Assembly: GCA_037179385.1 (NCBI GenBank)
Contig: CM074193.1
Span: 43,863,082-43,927,081, forward strand
Length of the DNA: 64,000 bases
From: Holothuria scabra
Taxonomy: Eukaryota > Echinodermata > Holothuroidea > Aspidochirotida > Holothuriidae
Direction of reading: 5' to 3'
Numbering within the stretch: position 1 is the first letter of the stretch; each line of letters begins with the position of its first letter. Both the position numbers and the translations under genes were made by a program. Of the stretch, positions 23,824 through 34,705 are shown piece by piece. The notes under the pieces were generated by a model. The model searched no databases, was not told the DNA's origin, and saw nothing but the letters and a program-made list of their open reading frames with translations.

Positions 23824-23867
23824 TTAAGTCCTCCCAACTCTCTGGCAGTCAGGCGGGAGGACCTTAA
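23824..23867. repeat. Short hairpin with AAGTCCTCCC arms
   Basis: TTAAGTCCTCCC and GGGAGGACCTTAA flank a 19-base loop. The arm matches the terminal repeat of the element at 14138, so this may be a minimal deleted copy. Confidence 0.6.
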
Positions 23868-23910
23868 CGCCAAAGAGTCGGAAGGATTTCCCAATCATTT
23901 AGACCAAACC

Positions 23911-24034
23911 GTGTTTGTCAGGTGTTCCCACGGTGGGCCCAACTAGGCTAGCCTTTCCCAGAAGACGCACAGCTGAAGTCCAGCTGGGAAAAGCTAGCCC
24001 AGATGTTCCCCACGTGGGAACGCCTGACAAACAC
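23911..24034. repeat. GC-rich palindromic element
   Basis: Outer arms GTGTTTGTCAGGTGTTCCCAC and its inverse (one mismatch), inner arms GGCTAGCCTTTCCCAG / CTGGGAAAAGCTAGCC. It is followed by repeated CCCAGCTGG/CCCAGTTTGG motifs to about 24105. Distinctly GC-richer than the surroundings; likely a foldback MITE. Confidence 0.75.
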
Positions 24035-24499
24035 GAATGGGTCCCAGTTTGGGCCCAGAAAGTAGCCCAGCTGGATTCCAGTTGGGGCTCAACTTGGCAT
24101 GTTGGCTGAGGTATTACATTTGGTGTTTAATATATCATATTTACAGGTTTTTAAATATCCTTTTATCCTTTTGTGACTGGGAAGATTTTACATATTATAC
24201 CTTTTTCTTCAATTAACAGCAACCTGACTTCACTTCTCCACCCTTCTTCGTTAAAAAAGGAAAAACTTTCCAGGTAACATTCTTAGTGCGTATAGGCCTA
24301 GTACAATTAAATGCGTAACCCCAAAATATTTTCATCTGCCGCCTATATAACTTGGTTTATTTTGCCCATATGGATGACAGTCTCTTCAATAAACACCCCA
24401 ACTTTTGATGGTCCATGCAAAAGCCAAGTTTCTTTCAAAAATTTGAATTTTGTCTTCAAAATAAACTCCAGATTTTTAAGTATTTGTTGAAAAGAAAGC

Positions 24500-24820
24500 C
24501 AAAAATTTCGCGCGATACGCCCGCCTCAAAATCTGTTAAGTCACGTTCTCCAGGGGCTAACTCAAAGCCTTTGTCGAGGCCTTGAAATGCTGCCCCCTGT
24601 AGGGGAGCTTGGTCCCCATGACGGGGAAATCCTGGCGCCACCCCTCCTCCCACCTTCCCTGACGGGGGGGGGGGGGGATCCACCCTCCGCCTGCGCAAAA
24701 CTTGTTTTGTTTAAAATAGTAACACCCTACTACAAATGTCCGTAGCTTTACAACTGTGTTAGCAGAGAAATCATCAAGAACAGGCAAATTGAAAGAATGG
24801 TCCGCTTCCGCCACTGACCA
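24500..24820 (-). repeat. GCGTAGCC/CAGTGGCG-family repeat copy
   Basis: On the minus strand it opens with CAGTGGCGGAAGCGGACC at the right edge and includes a long G/C run near 24664-24677. It resembles the family represented most completely at 42831-43039. The proline-rich frames across it come from the homopolymer. Confidence 0.5.
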
Positions 24821-24991
24821 TCATACCTCATTCTGTTACTATTGCTATCGAATGGCCATACCGTGTACAGTATGGTTTACGTTGACTTCAAATTGACTTG
24901 TAATAATTATTCGTCATATTTTTATTCCGTTTATCAACTCTTGTTTTGATTCAGGATGAATAAGCCTTAACCTGTAGTTATACTGCGGGCG

Positions 24992-25005
24992 GTTGCCATA
25001 GCAAC
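24992..25005. promoter_or_regulatory. Perfect RFX-type X-box upstream of receptor B
   Basis: GTTGCCATAGCAAC matches the palindromic X-box bound by RFX winged-helix factors. It lies about 380 bp before the receptor B ATG. RFX sites control ciliary genes broadly and MHC class II in vertebrates; a role here is inferred from position only. Confidence 0.5.
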
Positions 25006-25382
25006 CAAACTTGAAGCAGCCTCACCCTTTACAGTACACTAATAACGAACTCTGTTGTTTGATGGCGTACATTGTAACGTAGTCTACGAAGGAACACATA
25101 TTATTAATTACATTCGAAACTGTAGTCCTGAGGCGCTTTAATTTCTTTTTGCACCAAACATTCTGCGAATCTAATTCAGTAGAAACGGCATGCTTTGAAA
25201 GACGTACGCTCCGGAGACCACAAATGAGATAAACAGAGTCTACCGGAAAGCTTTCAGCCGCTAGAAGGGAAAGCATTGCGAATGCAGGGCGGTAGAGTAT
25301 TTGACAAAGAAAGAAGTCTTATTGAAGGACAGAAGGAGGTAGCATTATTCTTGCAGATTTTCAAGTTAATTTTTGTTACAAA

Positions 25383-27497
25383 ATGGGGAATAATTTATGG
25401 ATTATTTTTACTCTATTCGTATTTTCTAACCTCTTGGATTTGTCGTATTCTAATGGATTTTCGGAGGGACCACAGAACACTGTTGTTAATGTAGGCGAAA
25501 CCGCTGTGTTGCCTTGTGTTATATCAAGCACGGCAAGGGCCGATTCTCTTCATGTTTACTGGTTTAAAAGCGAGAGTCCCACAGGTACTGGCTCAACCAT
25601 TACTTACGAACGAAATATATTACTTACCTCGCTTCGGGGAAAATATACTGTAAGTGGAACAGATTATCAATACAATTTGGAAGTATTGAATACGGAGTTA
25701 GCAGATAGTGCTTACTACTACTGCAGTTTCTTCGTTCCTGGTAGAGGATATGTTGAATCTCAAAGAGGACGTCTGGGCATTCATGATCCAAATATTGTTC
25801 CTACTTGTAGTTATGAACCTAGTGATCGTTCACTTGATGTTGGAGATAGAGTAACAATCGAATGTACCCCGTCCACTGACGCACCTGCCACACAATCCCT
25901 AGCAATGTGGAAAGGACAAAACGGTGTCAGGGTACCCATTCGAAGTCAAAATAGAGATGGATCACTTTCTTACACTCTTCCACTGGGAGAGCAAGATAGG
26001 AATAAACCGTACACCTGCACGTCGTCAGAAACTTTTCCTGATGCTAACAATTGCACTGTTATTCCTCTGCTACACCATACGATAAATCTTACACCTCGAA
26101 GGGCTACTACTGAACTGGGAGGCATGGCTAGATTTTCATGTGAGACAAGCGGTAGTCCCCCTTTCAATCAATTCAAATGGGTAATCGGCTTTGGCAGGAA
26201 AAACATTGAGAGATTGACAGAAAGTAGTGGACGGTATATTGTTTCAACAAATGGTGTATCAGGGAGATTGACTATCATGAATGTAACAAATTCTGATAAT
26301 AATACCGCAGTGAGGTGTCAAGCGACAAACTCTCTCGGAGAAAGACTAAATGAACAAGCTACAGTGTTCATAAGGCCTACATCTAACGCACCCGAGGGAA
26401 GCGCTACCACGGTTAAAAACTCTCTAAATCGCGATAATGCAGTTGATTCACCAATATTCACATCTTCAAGTTCACCCACCTTCGAGGATAATTCAGGAGA
26501 TTTGGTAACATCGGGGCAAGTATTTGGCAATGGAAACGTCGTTGACGAACAAGGTCCACAGGTAATAGCGACAGGTAAGAGTTCAAGAGAAGGACCCCAA
26601 CCCAGTGCTGCTGGTACTATAATTGGAATATTGCTAGCAATACTTGTATTATTAGTACTCGTTGTCATCATATTGCTGTATGTAAGAAAAGCCCAAGGGA
26701 AACCTGCTCCGAAGATGTTAAAACGGTTATCTGTTAACCGACCACTATTACTTAAACGATTTTCTGTACACAAACCTCAATTTATGCAGCGAATTTCCCT
26801 AAGTAAAGGTGTAGAAAGCGCTCAAAATACCATTGAAGTAGTACATCGTAGGATATCAACATTAAAAAGTTCATCTGCCGATGCCGATAAGCGATCGTCG
26901 CTACGAGATACGGAAATTGAAGTTGTGGTGAACCCTCCCCCACCCGAGTGGCAGTTTCGGAAGGTTGAGGATATCGATAAGATCAAGCGACACCGTCTAA
27001 TTAGTAAACACGCTCCTTCTGGAGATTACTCTCATAAGGAAATAGATCTTTTACATTCCTTGGTCACCGGAAGTGTGAAAATGAAAACACTGGATATGGT
27101 CGAGGCTAGGGATGCATTTAGGGACGAAAGTGACGAAGACGCTGATTCGCAGTTCGAATCTGATTTCGAAGAGGACGAATTTGATGAGCCCATGTCCGAT
27201 TCCGGGAATCAGGCTATTGACCCTTCACCGAGGGCACCACCCAGACGAAAGAGAAACAGAAAGGCTAACAAAAGTACTCGCCCTGAGAATTCTGTAACGG
27301 TTGCCATGGAAACAGAAAGTTTACCGGTACGCTCTGCTCCTCAAAAGGATGGTGTAACGGATATTAGTAAACAAGATACATCTACCAAAGAACCTGAACC
27401 AGTATATGACAGTGTGCCAGTTGAGAATGTTCCCGAATCACAAGAAGCACCAACGTATGCGGTAGTGGATCGCAAATCAAAGAAAGAAAAATCTTGA
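25383..27497 (+). CDS. Ig-type transmembrane receptor B (intact, 704 aa)
   Basis: A type I surface receptor, ligand unknown. The ATG follows ACAAA and opens a signal peptide (~1-23). Ig domain 1 has Cys45 and Cys114 with Trp60 and the DSAYYYC signature; domain 2 has Cys142, Cys161, Cys212 and Cys224; domain 3 has Cys253 and Cys312 with Trp266. An acidic Ser/Thr-rich stalk (~330-405) precedes the membrane segment (~409-433). The 271-residue tail carries four basophilic R-[L/F/I]-S sites (RLS, RFS, RIS, RIS between 448 and 493), an acidic patch (~582-606), a basic RRKRNRK cluster (~621-627) and two tyrosine motifs, Y675-D-S-V and Y692-A-V-V, which could bind SH2 proteins if phosphorylated. The ectodomain is closely related to receptor A, the tail largely not. 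The coding region is uninterrupted, yet a consensus CAG|GTAAGA donor lies at 26574/26575, at the point where receptor A has its intron. An AG preceded by TTATTCTTGC near 25356 may be a 5'UTR acceptor. Family assignment is certain at the Ig-receptor level; no orthologue name is justified. Confidence 0.93.
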   Translation: MGNNLWIIFTLFVFSNLLDLSYSNGFSEGPQNTVVNVGETAVLPCVISSTARADSLHVYWFKSESPTGTGSTITYERNILLTSLRGKYTVSGTDYQYNLEVLNTELADSAYYYCSFFVPGRGYVESQRGRLGIHDPNIVPTCSYEPSDRSLDVGDRVTIECTPSTDAPATQSLAMWKGQNGVRVPIRSQNRDGSLSYTLPLGEQDRNKPYTCTSSETFPDANNCTVIPLLHHTINLTPRRATTELGGMARFSCETSGSPPFNQFKWVIGFGRKNIERLTESSGRYIVSTNGVSGRLTIMNVTNSDNNTAVRCQATNSLGERLNEQATVFIRPTSNAPEGSATTVKNSLNRDNAVDSPIFTSSSSPTFEDNSGDLVTSGQVFGNGNVVDEQGPQVIATGKSSREGPQPSAAGTIIGILLAILVLLVLVVIILLYVRKAQGKPAPKMLKRLSVNRPLLLKRFSVHKPQFMQRISLSKGVESAQNTIEVVHRRISTLKSSSADADKRSSLRDTEIEVVVNPPPPEWQFRKVEDIDKIKRHRLISKHAPSGDYSHKEIDLLHSLVTGSVKMKTLDMVEARDAFRDESDEDADSQFESDFEEDEFDEPMSDSGNQAIDPSPRAPPRRKRNRKANKSTRPENSVTVAMETESLPVRSAPQKDGVTDISKQDTSTKEPEPVYDSVPVENVPESQEAPTYAVVDRKSKKEKS
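26572..26580 (+). promoter_or_regulatory. Consensus 5' splice donor inside receptor B coding region
   Basis: CAG|GTAAGA in phase 1, just before the membrane segment and equivalent to the genuine exon 1 end of receptor A. A second, weaker CACAG|GTAATA is 13 bases upstream. Use of either would remove the membrane segment and tail or replace them by another exon. Confidence 0.5.
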
Positions 27498-30400
27498 CAA
27501 ATTTAAACAAAATTATAATCTTTGACAGATCACCATTCCTTCCATTTTTGTACAACTAAATGTATATTTGATAACGACCATATTGCCATATTGTAAAGTG
27601 TGGCGTTATCACTGTATCCGATACTATTGCCAACTAGTTTACAATAATGATTGATTGGTTGGTTGATATCAAGCTGTGGGATGGCAAATATAAAGGTGTA
27701 GATTGAAATGTTATCCTCAGTCTGAGCTTTTAGGAAGATTCATGTACCTAAGGCAATAGCTCATGTAGTTGTGGCACCTGGTATGAAAAAGGGAATGAAA
27801 TTCTTGTTTCCTTCGGGTAAAAAAATATAATTCGCTTTAATAGAGCGCTTTTAATCACATCCAGACATGCAGGAAGGTACCCTGCCGAGCAGACCAATTT
27901 TCTTCTCGTGGAGGCAAGGTACTCCTGAAATTTTCAAATTACTGTTTAGTTAGGGGGGGGGGGGGAAACCCCATTTACAGTGTGTAACCAGTACAAACAC
28001 CACACAAAAATGTTTTTGCAGTATTATTAAGCAGTACCAATCGTTCAAATTATTTAAACCTATTCTGTATTTCCTTCCATCTATTCATTTGAACTATTTA
28101 TAAAAATAAAAAAAGTTCAAGGTCTTCGTTCTTTTCCTTCTTTCAAAAGACTTCAAACGGTAAAAAACTACTGAACCCAAATTTACAAGTTGCAGTTGTC
28201 AAGTAGTCTTCCCGGTGACACCAAGCTCCTGACGATAATTAAATGAGTTTGATCTTGTAACGATTTTAGCATTGCCAGTCAACATGAAATTTACAAGCAG
28301 CATTCATATCGCTGAACATCATCAAATACTTAAACATTACTACAGGGCAGCAATACTACACGTACTACACTGAAACCGTTTTTATCCAAAGTCGTTTTCG
28401 TGTCGAATTCTTTTATATCTTGGTTGGTATGACCAGAGCTTAACCCAAGTAGTCATTATAAGTTTAAAAAGGAAACAACATTAGCTTACAAGTGTATGTG
28501 TATGTACTACCTTTTCAGATAAACGCCATTAGCCTTTATTCATTCACATACCCAAGTATGGACACTTTCAAAATCACATTGATTACCCGGATATGTATAT
28601 TCAGTGCAGTGGTCGACATACTCGGGTGTGCGCAGTATAACATTCCCGGTCATGTACATTGGCATGTTTTGGTATATATCTGTATACATCAACATACCGG
28701 ACATGGACATTCACGTATGCGGTATGTACATTGATATACCAGGGTTTTTACATTTGCATCTACAAATGCCCGTACTCTGGCATTGTAGGGAATACTGTCG
28801 TTAGTACACTTCAGTTAGGCACATAACACCAACATTGTATTTTTTAATCATTATTAGCACTCCGTATTACGATTGTAATGTACAGAGCTCTTTGCTTTTA
28901 AACATGACGTCGATTCTTCTTTGTGGGGAGTGGGGCAGGGGTCACAAATGTTTGAAATGCATCCATTGCCTTTATATTTTTTCACGGTTACCGTAATTGT
29001 TTGTCGGAGGTCTCCATGTGCCTCCACATTAGAGTGAAGACTGACGTTCATGCATTTAAAGTTATAAGTGAATTATTCAAATGAAAATATGGAAGTTGGG
29101 TGACTTGATTATGCACGTCCAGTAACATAGAGAAATAATCATTTGAATTAGGACCAGTTTCCCAACAATTTATGACATATCCTTGCAATAACGTCGTAGA
29201 TAAAGATTTTTTCTGTGGGGGATGGGGGAGGGGATGAAAATAGCAGTTAAGTTTAAAAACTAGTAATTGGTAAAGCATTCTCGTTTTGGTTCTTGTGCGA
29301 AATATCTCGAAAAATGATCCACAAACCTTGATTTCAAAAAGGGCCGGACTGTCTTGCGTTATGTCAGGACTGTTTCTTTTAATATGTTCAAGACAGTTTG
29401 GGTAAATGCTATGACAAATCCCTTTCGAACAACTTTCGCTCGTTCAAAATTCAAATTTCCATTTCAAAATTGTGGCGCAGTTAATACAAAGGCAACCATA
29501 TAAATCGCTCTTTTTCGGTCCGATCAGGCTGTCACGGCACTGAAAACGTTACCTGGCCTTAGACATTTTAAATGGTGTTTTCATCGCATTGTTTTGAAAG
29601 AGTTCGTAAGCTAAAAAGAACCGTCTTCGGTAATTGAAATTATCTTATTCTTTATCTGAGCATAAGCATAAGCAAATTCCCCCCCCCCCCCCCCTTGAGG
29701 TTTTCACACAGGTATGCAACTCATTTCTTTTTATAGTTAAAACAGTTATTGTGAGGGTGAGATGGTGATCCTCATGGAATAATTTGCTAGTAGCGTAGCC
29801 AGGATTTTAAACGTCGAGAAAAGGGGAAAATTGTGCAATCGTCAAACGGGGGGGGGGGGGGGGCGAGCGTCCTTTTTCAAAACGTAGGTGTCCCTTTGTG
29901 GAATATGCTGCAATTTATGCTACGTTTAAGAGTAAGCACTATATAAAATAATGTGTTAAAATGTATTACCAATGGGTATTTCTAAACAAAATAAATTGGG
30001 ATTGTGGGATTGGGATTTGTGTATCGTCCAATGCCGCTCCTTTCTAACTTCATTAATTCATCGCTCTCTAGGTTACCTTAGTTCCTGATTATTTTAATGA
30101 CTTGGTATAGTTTCTTTTTAACCAGTTACTGCAGGAAAGTGTTATTTCGACTAAATAATATATCCATAGTTTCTGTAATTTACATTATGTTGATTAATTT
30201 TGTATATTTGTATGTATTAGTTTGTACCTTGTTTATTCTGAGCTGTCGTTAAGCCATTTGCGTTGTATTTATACACTAAGTAAATATTTTGGTATATATG
30301 TATATTTCTCGACCTAAAGTAGGTTTCCGTTTTTTGTATGTTTTCCATGCGGTTCTCTTGCAATAACTATGTATGTATGCGCACAGCTTCTTTTACTGCC

Positions 30401-31232
30401 TAGTATTATATCGGCTGATGTTATGATAACATTTTATAACAGTTGGAATCTAAATCTTTTTAAATTGTGGCAAACCAAGAATTGATAATTCCAATAGGAA
30501 CATGTAATCTTGTTGATTACACTGGATAATTATTAGACCATGGGTCGTAATGGTAAATAGGCTTACTAGTTCTCTGTCAAATGTCCACACGTTTTTCAGC
30601 ATTTGGTCGCTATCAATCGCCTATTTCTGCGTTATTTGATACTTTCAAACTACACACAGACCGTGATCACAAGGCATCATTCTAGACTTCATTCTATACG
30701 CATGTTAAGACTTCATGCGTTCATTATTACCACTTGTCATCGTGCCATGCATGTAATCTGTTTGCCAATCACAAGGGACTCAACGTCTATAATTGAGACA
30801 TTTCTGGGACACAGAAAACGTTCTTATTTTATAGCCACCAATGTAATAGACGATAAAGTTATGTTAAGATAACTGTACCATAAGAAATGGAAGGTTTTGT
30901 TTGTGAAACTTACGTTCTTCATAAAATAAATTCAATGACTACTTTGCAACAGATGAAGAAGGTATTCAACTAGATATTCCGAATTTAGAAAAAAAAGTGA
31001 TAAGAAAGTAAAAGGAGAAGAAAAAAGGCAAAGTTAATAACCGTGCAACAAGGTACGAACTTGCTTGTAACATGAAACCAAAAACCGATATGTTTTATTT
31101 GTAAGACAGTACTAAAAATAAATAAACCGTAAGCGATTTTGTATTTTACATTTAAATTCTGCCTTAACACAGTATCAATGTTGCCCTGGAAGCAATACCG
31201 TATTTGTGTTATATGATTGCAATGTTGAGTTA
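27498..31232. other. Receptor B 3' flank and repeat debris, no gene
   Basis: An AATAAA occurs near 28103, about 600 bp after the stop. G/C runs lie at 27954-27963, 29679-29694 and 29848-29863; the last follows TAGCGTAGCCAGG, marking a GCGTAGCC-family copy from about 29804. The CCCGG/ATGTA foldback array is at 28590-28800. No coding frame is credible. Confidence 0.5.
28590..28800. repeat. Foldback array of CCCGG-ATGTACATT motifs
   Basis: Direct and inverse forms alternate (CCCGGATATGTATATT, ACATACTCGGG, CCCGGTCATGTACATT, ACATACCGGACATG, GATATACCAGGG). It resembles the 19110 array and is probably the same family. Confidence 0.55.
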
Positions 31233-31620
31233 TTCTCTTAAAGCGGCTCATTGTGTTGGTTCATGGAATTCAACATTTTTTCCAAACCTGTTCAGTTTTC
31301 TTCACATACCAATGACAAATGGTCAAACTTAGACAATCCCCATATCCTACATACAATTGTTTTATGAGTAAGTACTTTACGGTTCAATTCGGTTTTCAAA
31401 ATTTCGTGACCAGGCACTTTTTTAAATAATGCACAAAACCGTTACAAGTCAGGACATCACCAAAATCCAAAATTTAAACTTGTTCTTTAATTATTGGATG
31501 TAAACTTGATTAATTATGCTAATTATAAGCATTGCCATGTGGTAGTATCATTCAACACTCCCATTAAGCTATCGATATCAACTCAATGAGCCCCTTAAAA
31601 AAAAGTTAATACGGAACTAG
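31233..31620 (+). repeat. Duplicated block, copy 1
   Basis: Matches 33457-33675 followed by 34477-34705: CTTAAAGCGGCTCATTGTG, GTTTTCTTCACATACCA, TGACAAATGGT, ACGGTTCAATT, then TCGATATCAACTCAAT. Copy 2 is split by the CACT element at 33676. The two blocks lie on either side of the candidate minus-strand exons. Confidence 0.7.
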
Positions 31621-31770
31621 TGACAGATTTTAGTTGGATGCCTTGCTGAAGAAACAACAAATGGGAACTAAATGGTCAGAGTTATCGGGCTGTGACGTCA
31701 TTTTAATTTCCCCGAAATATAATGATCCGATTTGTTCTAAGTGTATATGTCTCAAGACCTAATGTCAGAA

Positions 31771-32168
31771 CTAATACATTATGTCGTTCAGATTGTCGTT
31801 AGTGTGTAAAATGACGGGTCTAATACCCAACATCGATTCAACAAAGAAGTCTGCCATGCAACTGACACATGTTTGGTTTGGTCCGTTTTTCATTTCTTGA
31901 AGACAACGTGTTTTCTTGTCTAAATCTTTGGGATATATCCCCCTGTTTATGTTTACCAAGAGGTTTGTACATCTAAAAATAACGCAAAGCCATTCACTTG
32001 TTTGTTTTGATTTTTTGTCTCGTAGTTTATAGCAATCTTTTAATTTGTACAATTTCCTTTCGATTTCAGCTCCACGAAGAACAGGATACGTTGATTTACA
32101 CAACATATCTAATAGTTCGAACACTTTTAATTTAATCTCATTGCCAATTCCTTTAATCATTATCACCC
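31771..32168 (-). CDS. Hypothetical terminal exon, Cys-containing helical protein
   Basis: Unrecognised. On the minus strand the exon is preceded by a good acceptor (CATGCTTTTTGCAG, ending at 32169), enters in phase 2, encodes about 131 residues and ends at TAG. The sequence is charged and probably mostly helical, with seven Cys (for example NQTCVSCMADFF near the C-terminal third) and no membrane segment. If the 32594-32980 exon is spliced through a GAC|GTGACT donor, the phases agree. The splice site and balanced amino-acid use make chance less likely, but there is no family match; a small secreted factor is one possibility only. Confidence 0.35.
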
Positions 32169-32593
32169 TGCAAAAAGCATGAGTCATTGAATAAATTTTG
32201 TGTCTTTGTGTAGAACCTGAGAAAACTGAAACAACACTACTCTATTTTGTTTCTGGAGTAGGTTCCCAATAATTTAACACTAATTAAATAGTAAATTTAA
32301 AACACCGCACGTTCCTTGGACACTCATTTACTCTTAAAGCCATCTTATGTAAGCAACGTAAATATTTATTCTACAAGTTAACTAAAATGAACATATGCGA
32401 GGTACTATAATATCTGGATATACTAGTCTTCAATTTCCAGTTTAGCTTCTTTTTATGCATGTGATCTTGTTTGTTCAGTTGAGTCTACATGGCAGTAATG
32501 GAAAGAATCGTGATTTACTATGGATGAGTCGACGAAAGAATGGTTAACCACTTTATCATTTTGGTCGCATTCAAATGTGAAATTTATGAGTCA

Positions 32594-32980
32594 CGTCACA
32601 GGCTCTTGAATGGAACATAGGCTGGTGGGCATGTTGATGAGACTGGATCTATCATTTCCAGGAACCACCTGAAGTAGTTCGTTACGGTTTAAGTTTAGTA
32701 ATATTCTTTTGTAGGTGAAACACGAGAATATAATTGGACTGTGATTCATTTCTTTGTCTCCTGCAAGTCTACATGCGTTGCACGAATGAAGGATTTTACA
32801 TGAGTTGATTCGAGTACTCTTGCATCCATTTTGCTGGCATTTAGGCAGATAACAGTTCCCTGCTTCAACAGTGCACATACAACTGACAAAAACTTTATAT
32901 CTTCTTTGAAAAATACATTGCAGAGCGTCGTATCTGCATGAGCTTCGTAAGAGCTGTATGTGATTTGGTGGTGGCACCAT
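32594..32980 (-). CDS. Hypothetical Cys-rich exon
   Basis: Unrecognised. The minus-strand frame from the ATG at 32980 (MVPPPNH...) contains ten Cys in about 65 residues, including FVSCMCTVE, LPKCQQNGCKS and CNACRLAG. A donor with matching phase to the downstream exon lies near 32594. No signal peptide is encoded in this segment, so an upstream exon would be required for a secreted product. A LINE-like tail directly upstream (33000-33200) may have interrupted the locus. It could be a fortuitous open frame. Confidence 0.3.
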
Positions 32981-32999
32981 GATGTTCCCTATTTTCAGT

Positions 33000-33200
33000 T
33001 TCAGTTTCACAAAACTTTATTTCAGACTCATTCACATTTACAGACAGACAAATGAAAATAAATACAAAATAAAAGAAAAGGAAAAGCCTGAGGAGTGATT
33101 ACAACAAGCTTGGAAAGCTTGTTGGGGTAATCATCCCGACACAACACATACAAAGATAAACGAAAATACAAGCAGGAGAAAAGAAACTGTATCTTTAAAG
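33000..33200 (-). mobile_element. 3' end of a non-LTR retrotransposon (CR1/L2-like tail)
   Basis: Read on the minus strand: a hairpin GATTACCCCAACAAGCTT...AAGCTTGTTGTAATC (about 33097-33133), a T-rich stretch, GTCTGAAATAAAG and a GAAACT short repeat at the end. This order is typical of LINE 3' tails with 6-8-base terminal repeats. No reverse transcriptase remains. Confidence 0.45.
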
Positions 33201-33456
33201 TTATTGCTATATGTGAAGGAGATGATCTTTAAGCGTCCTTTTGAAAAGTGTTAACATGAATACAATTCATATATTTTATAAATACAACTTTAGCAACGAA
33301 ATAGTGGGTGAAACACCTTTGCAAAGCAATCAAACTTTACGGTGAAAGACCCCAACATTTCTATGAATGTTGCACCATGTTGAATATTTACTTTAAGGGT
33401 TATGAAACGGTTACAAAAGGGTACTAAGTGTCTTATTTAATAAATGACTCTTCACT

Positions 33457-34705
33457 TAAAGCAGCTTATTGGGATGGCTCATGAAATTCAACATATTTTT
33501 AGAAAACTGTTAAGTTTTCTTCACATACCAGTGACAAATGGTAAATTTAGCAGTACAACCCCCATATTCTGCTCACAAAAAACTGCTTTATTAGTGAGTG
33601 ACTAACGGTTCAATTAGGTATTCAAAAATTGACCACACACTCTTTAATCTATGCACAAAACTGTAACAAGTCATGCACTATAAAACAGTTGGGTAAAACG
33701 CGTTGGGCAAAATACAAAATGCTTAACATGGGCAAATTATTTCCCAACAAATGGGTAAACAACTTTACCCATATTGTTGGGCAAATTAAGTAAAATCCAG
33801 GTGTTGGTAAAAGGTGTTGGGCAAGTTTTAAAGTACCCAACAGTTGAGTTAAATGTAATTGGCCAATCAGATGACTAGTGAAAGATCAGTTAAGTTTTAC
33901 AGATAATTATTGTAATGAAAGTGTTTAATTATAAGATCTCATGGTTGAATAAGGTTGAGTTTGGTAAATACAAAGCTGCGGTAGAATTGCAGTAAAACTC
34001 TGGACGAAATTACCTAAAGAGCAATGGTCGTCTAGAAAAAAAGTTTTTACTACTACGTAATCAAACGATTTTAAAACGGGTGAGCCAGTGGGCTCGCCTT
34101 CCAATAAAAGAGAAAAAAAAACTAACTGCGTCGTCGCTGGTGCCCCCACCACTCTTGGAGGGCAAAAGGTGTAAGTAGGGTACTTTTTTCAATATCCTTT
34201 TTGCCCAAATCATGTTATTATAAATCAGGTTATATTGAAATCCAAACAAGCACCCAACAGTACAGCTGTTGGGAAAACGTTTTGCTACAAATTTTAACCA
34301 TTTGTTGGGCAAAATTGGTTGGGTGAAATGGTTGGGTAATTTATTTTGCCCAACTAATGAGTAAAGCACTTAACCAACTGAGTTGGGCAGTATTTTACCC
34401 AATTCCGGTCAGGAGGCATACGGAACCAACGGATTGGTAATTTTTTGCCCAGGCTGGGTAATCATTTTTTAGAGTGTGGAACCACAAAGTTCAAAATTCT
34501 TTACTTTTCCGTAAACAGTGAATAAGAAACTTAGGTACTTGACGACTCATACTAATTATAAGTATTTTCAAGTGGCGACATCCTTAAATTCTTGGAACTT
34601 AAAAATTACATGCATGTTAAAGGTAATCCCGCAAACTTTTTAAGTTTGCAAGATAAATTTTCAACTGTTTATCGGTATCAACTCAATTATCCCCATTAAG
34701 GATCC
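33457..34705 (+). repeat. Duplicated block, copy 2, interrupted
   Basis: Same order of segments as 31233-31620, with the CACT element (33676-34476) inserted in the middle. Removing the element and one TG restores collinearity with copy 1, so the duplication predates the insertion. Confidence 0.7.
33676..34476. mobile_element. CACT-terminus element with GTTGGGTAAA repeats
   Basis: 801 bp, CACTATAAAACAGTTGGG...TTTTTTAGAGTG, flanked by a direct TG (33674-33675 and 34477-34478). The interior is filled with GTTGGGTAAA/TTTACCCAAC motifs in both orientations. No transposase. Termini and 2-bp duplication match the 23424 and 62502 elements. Confidence 0.85.
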
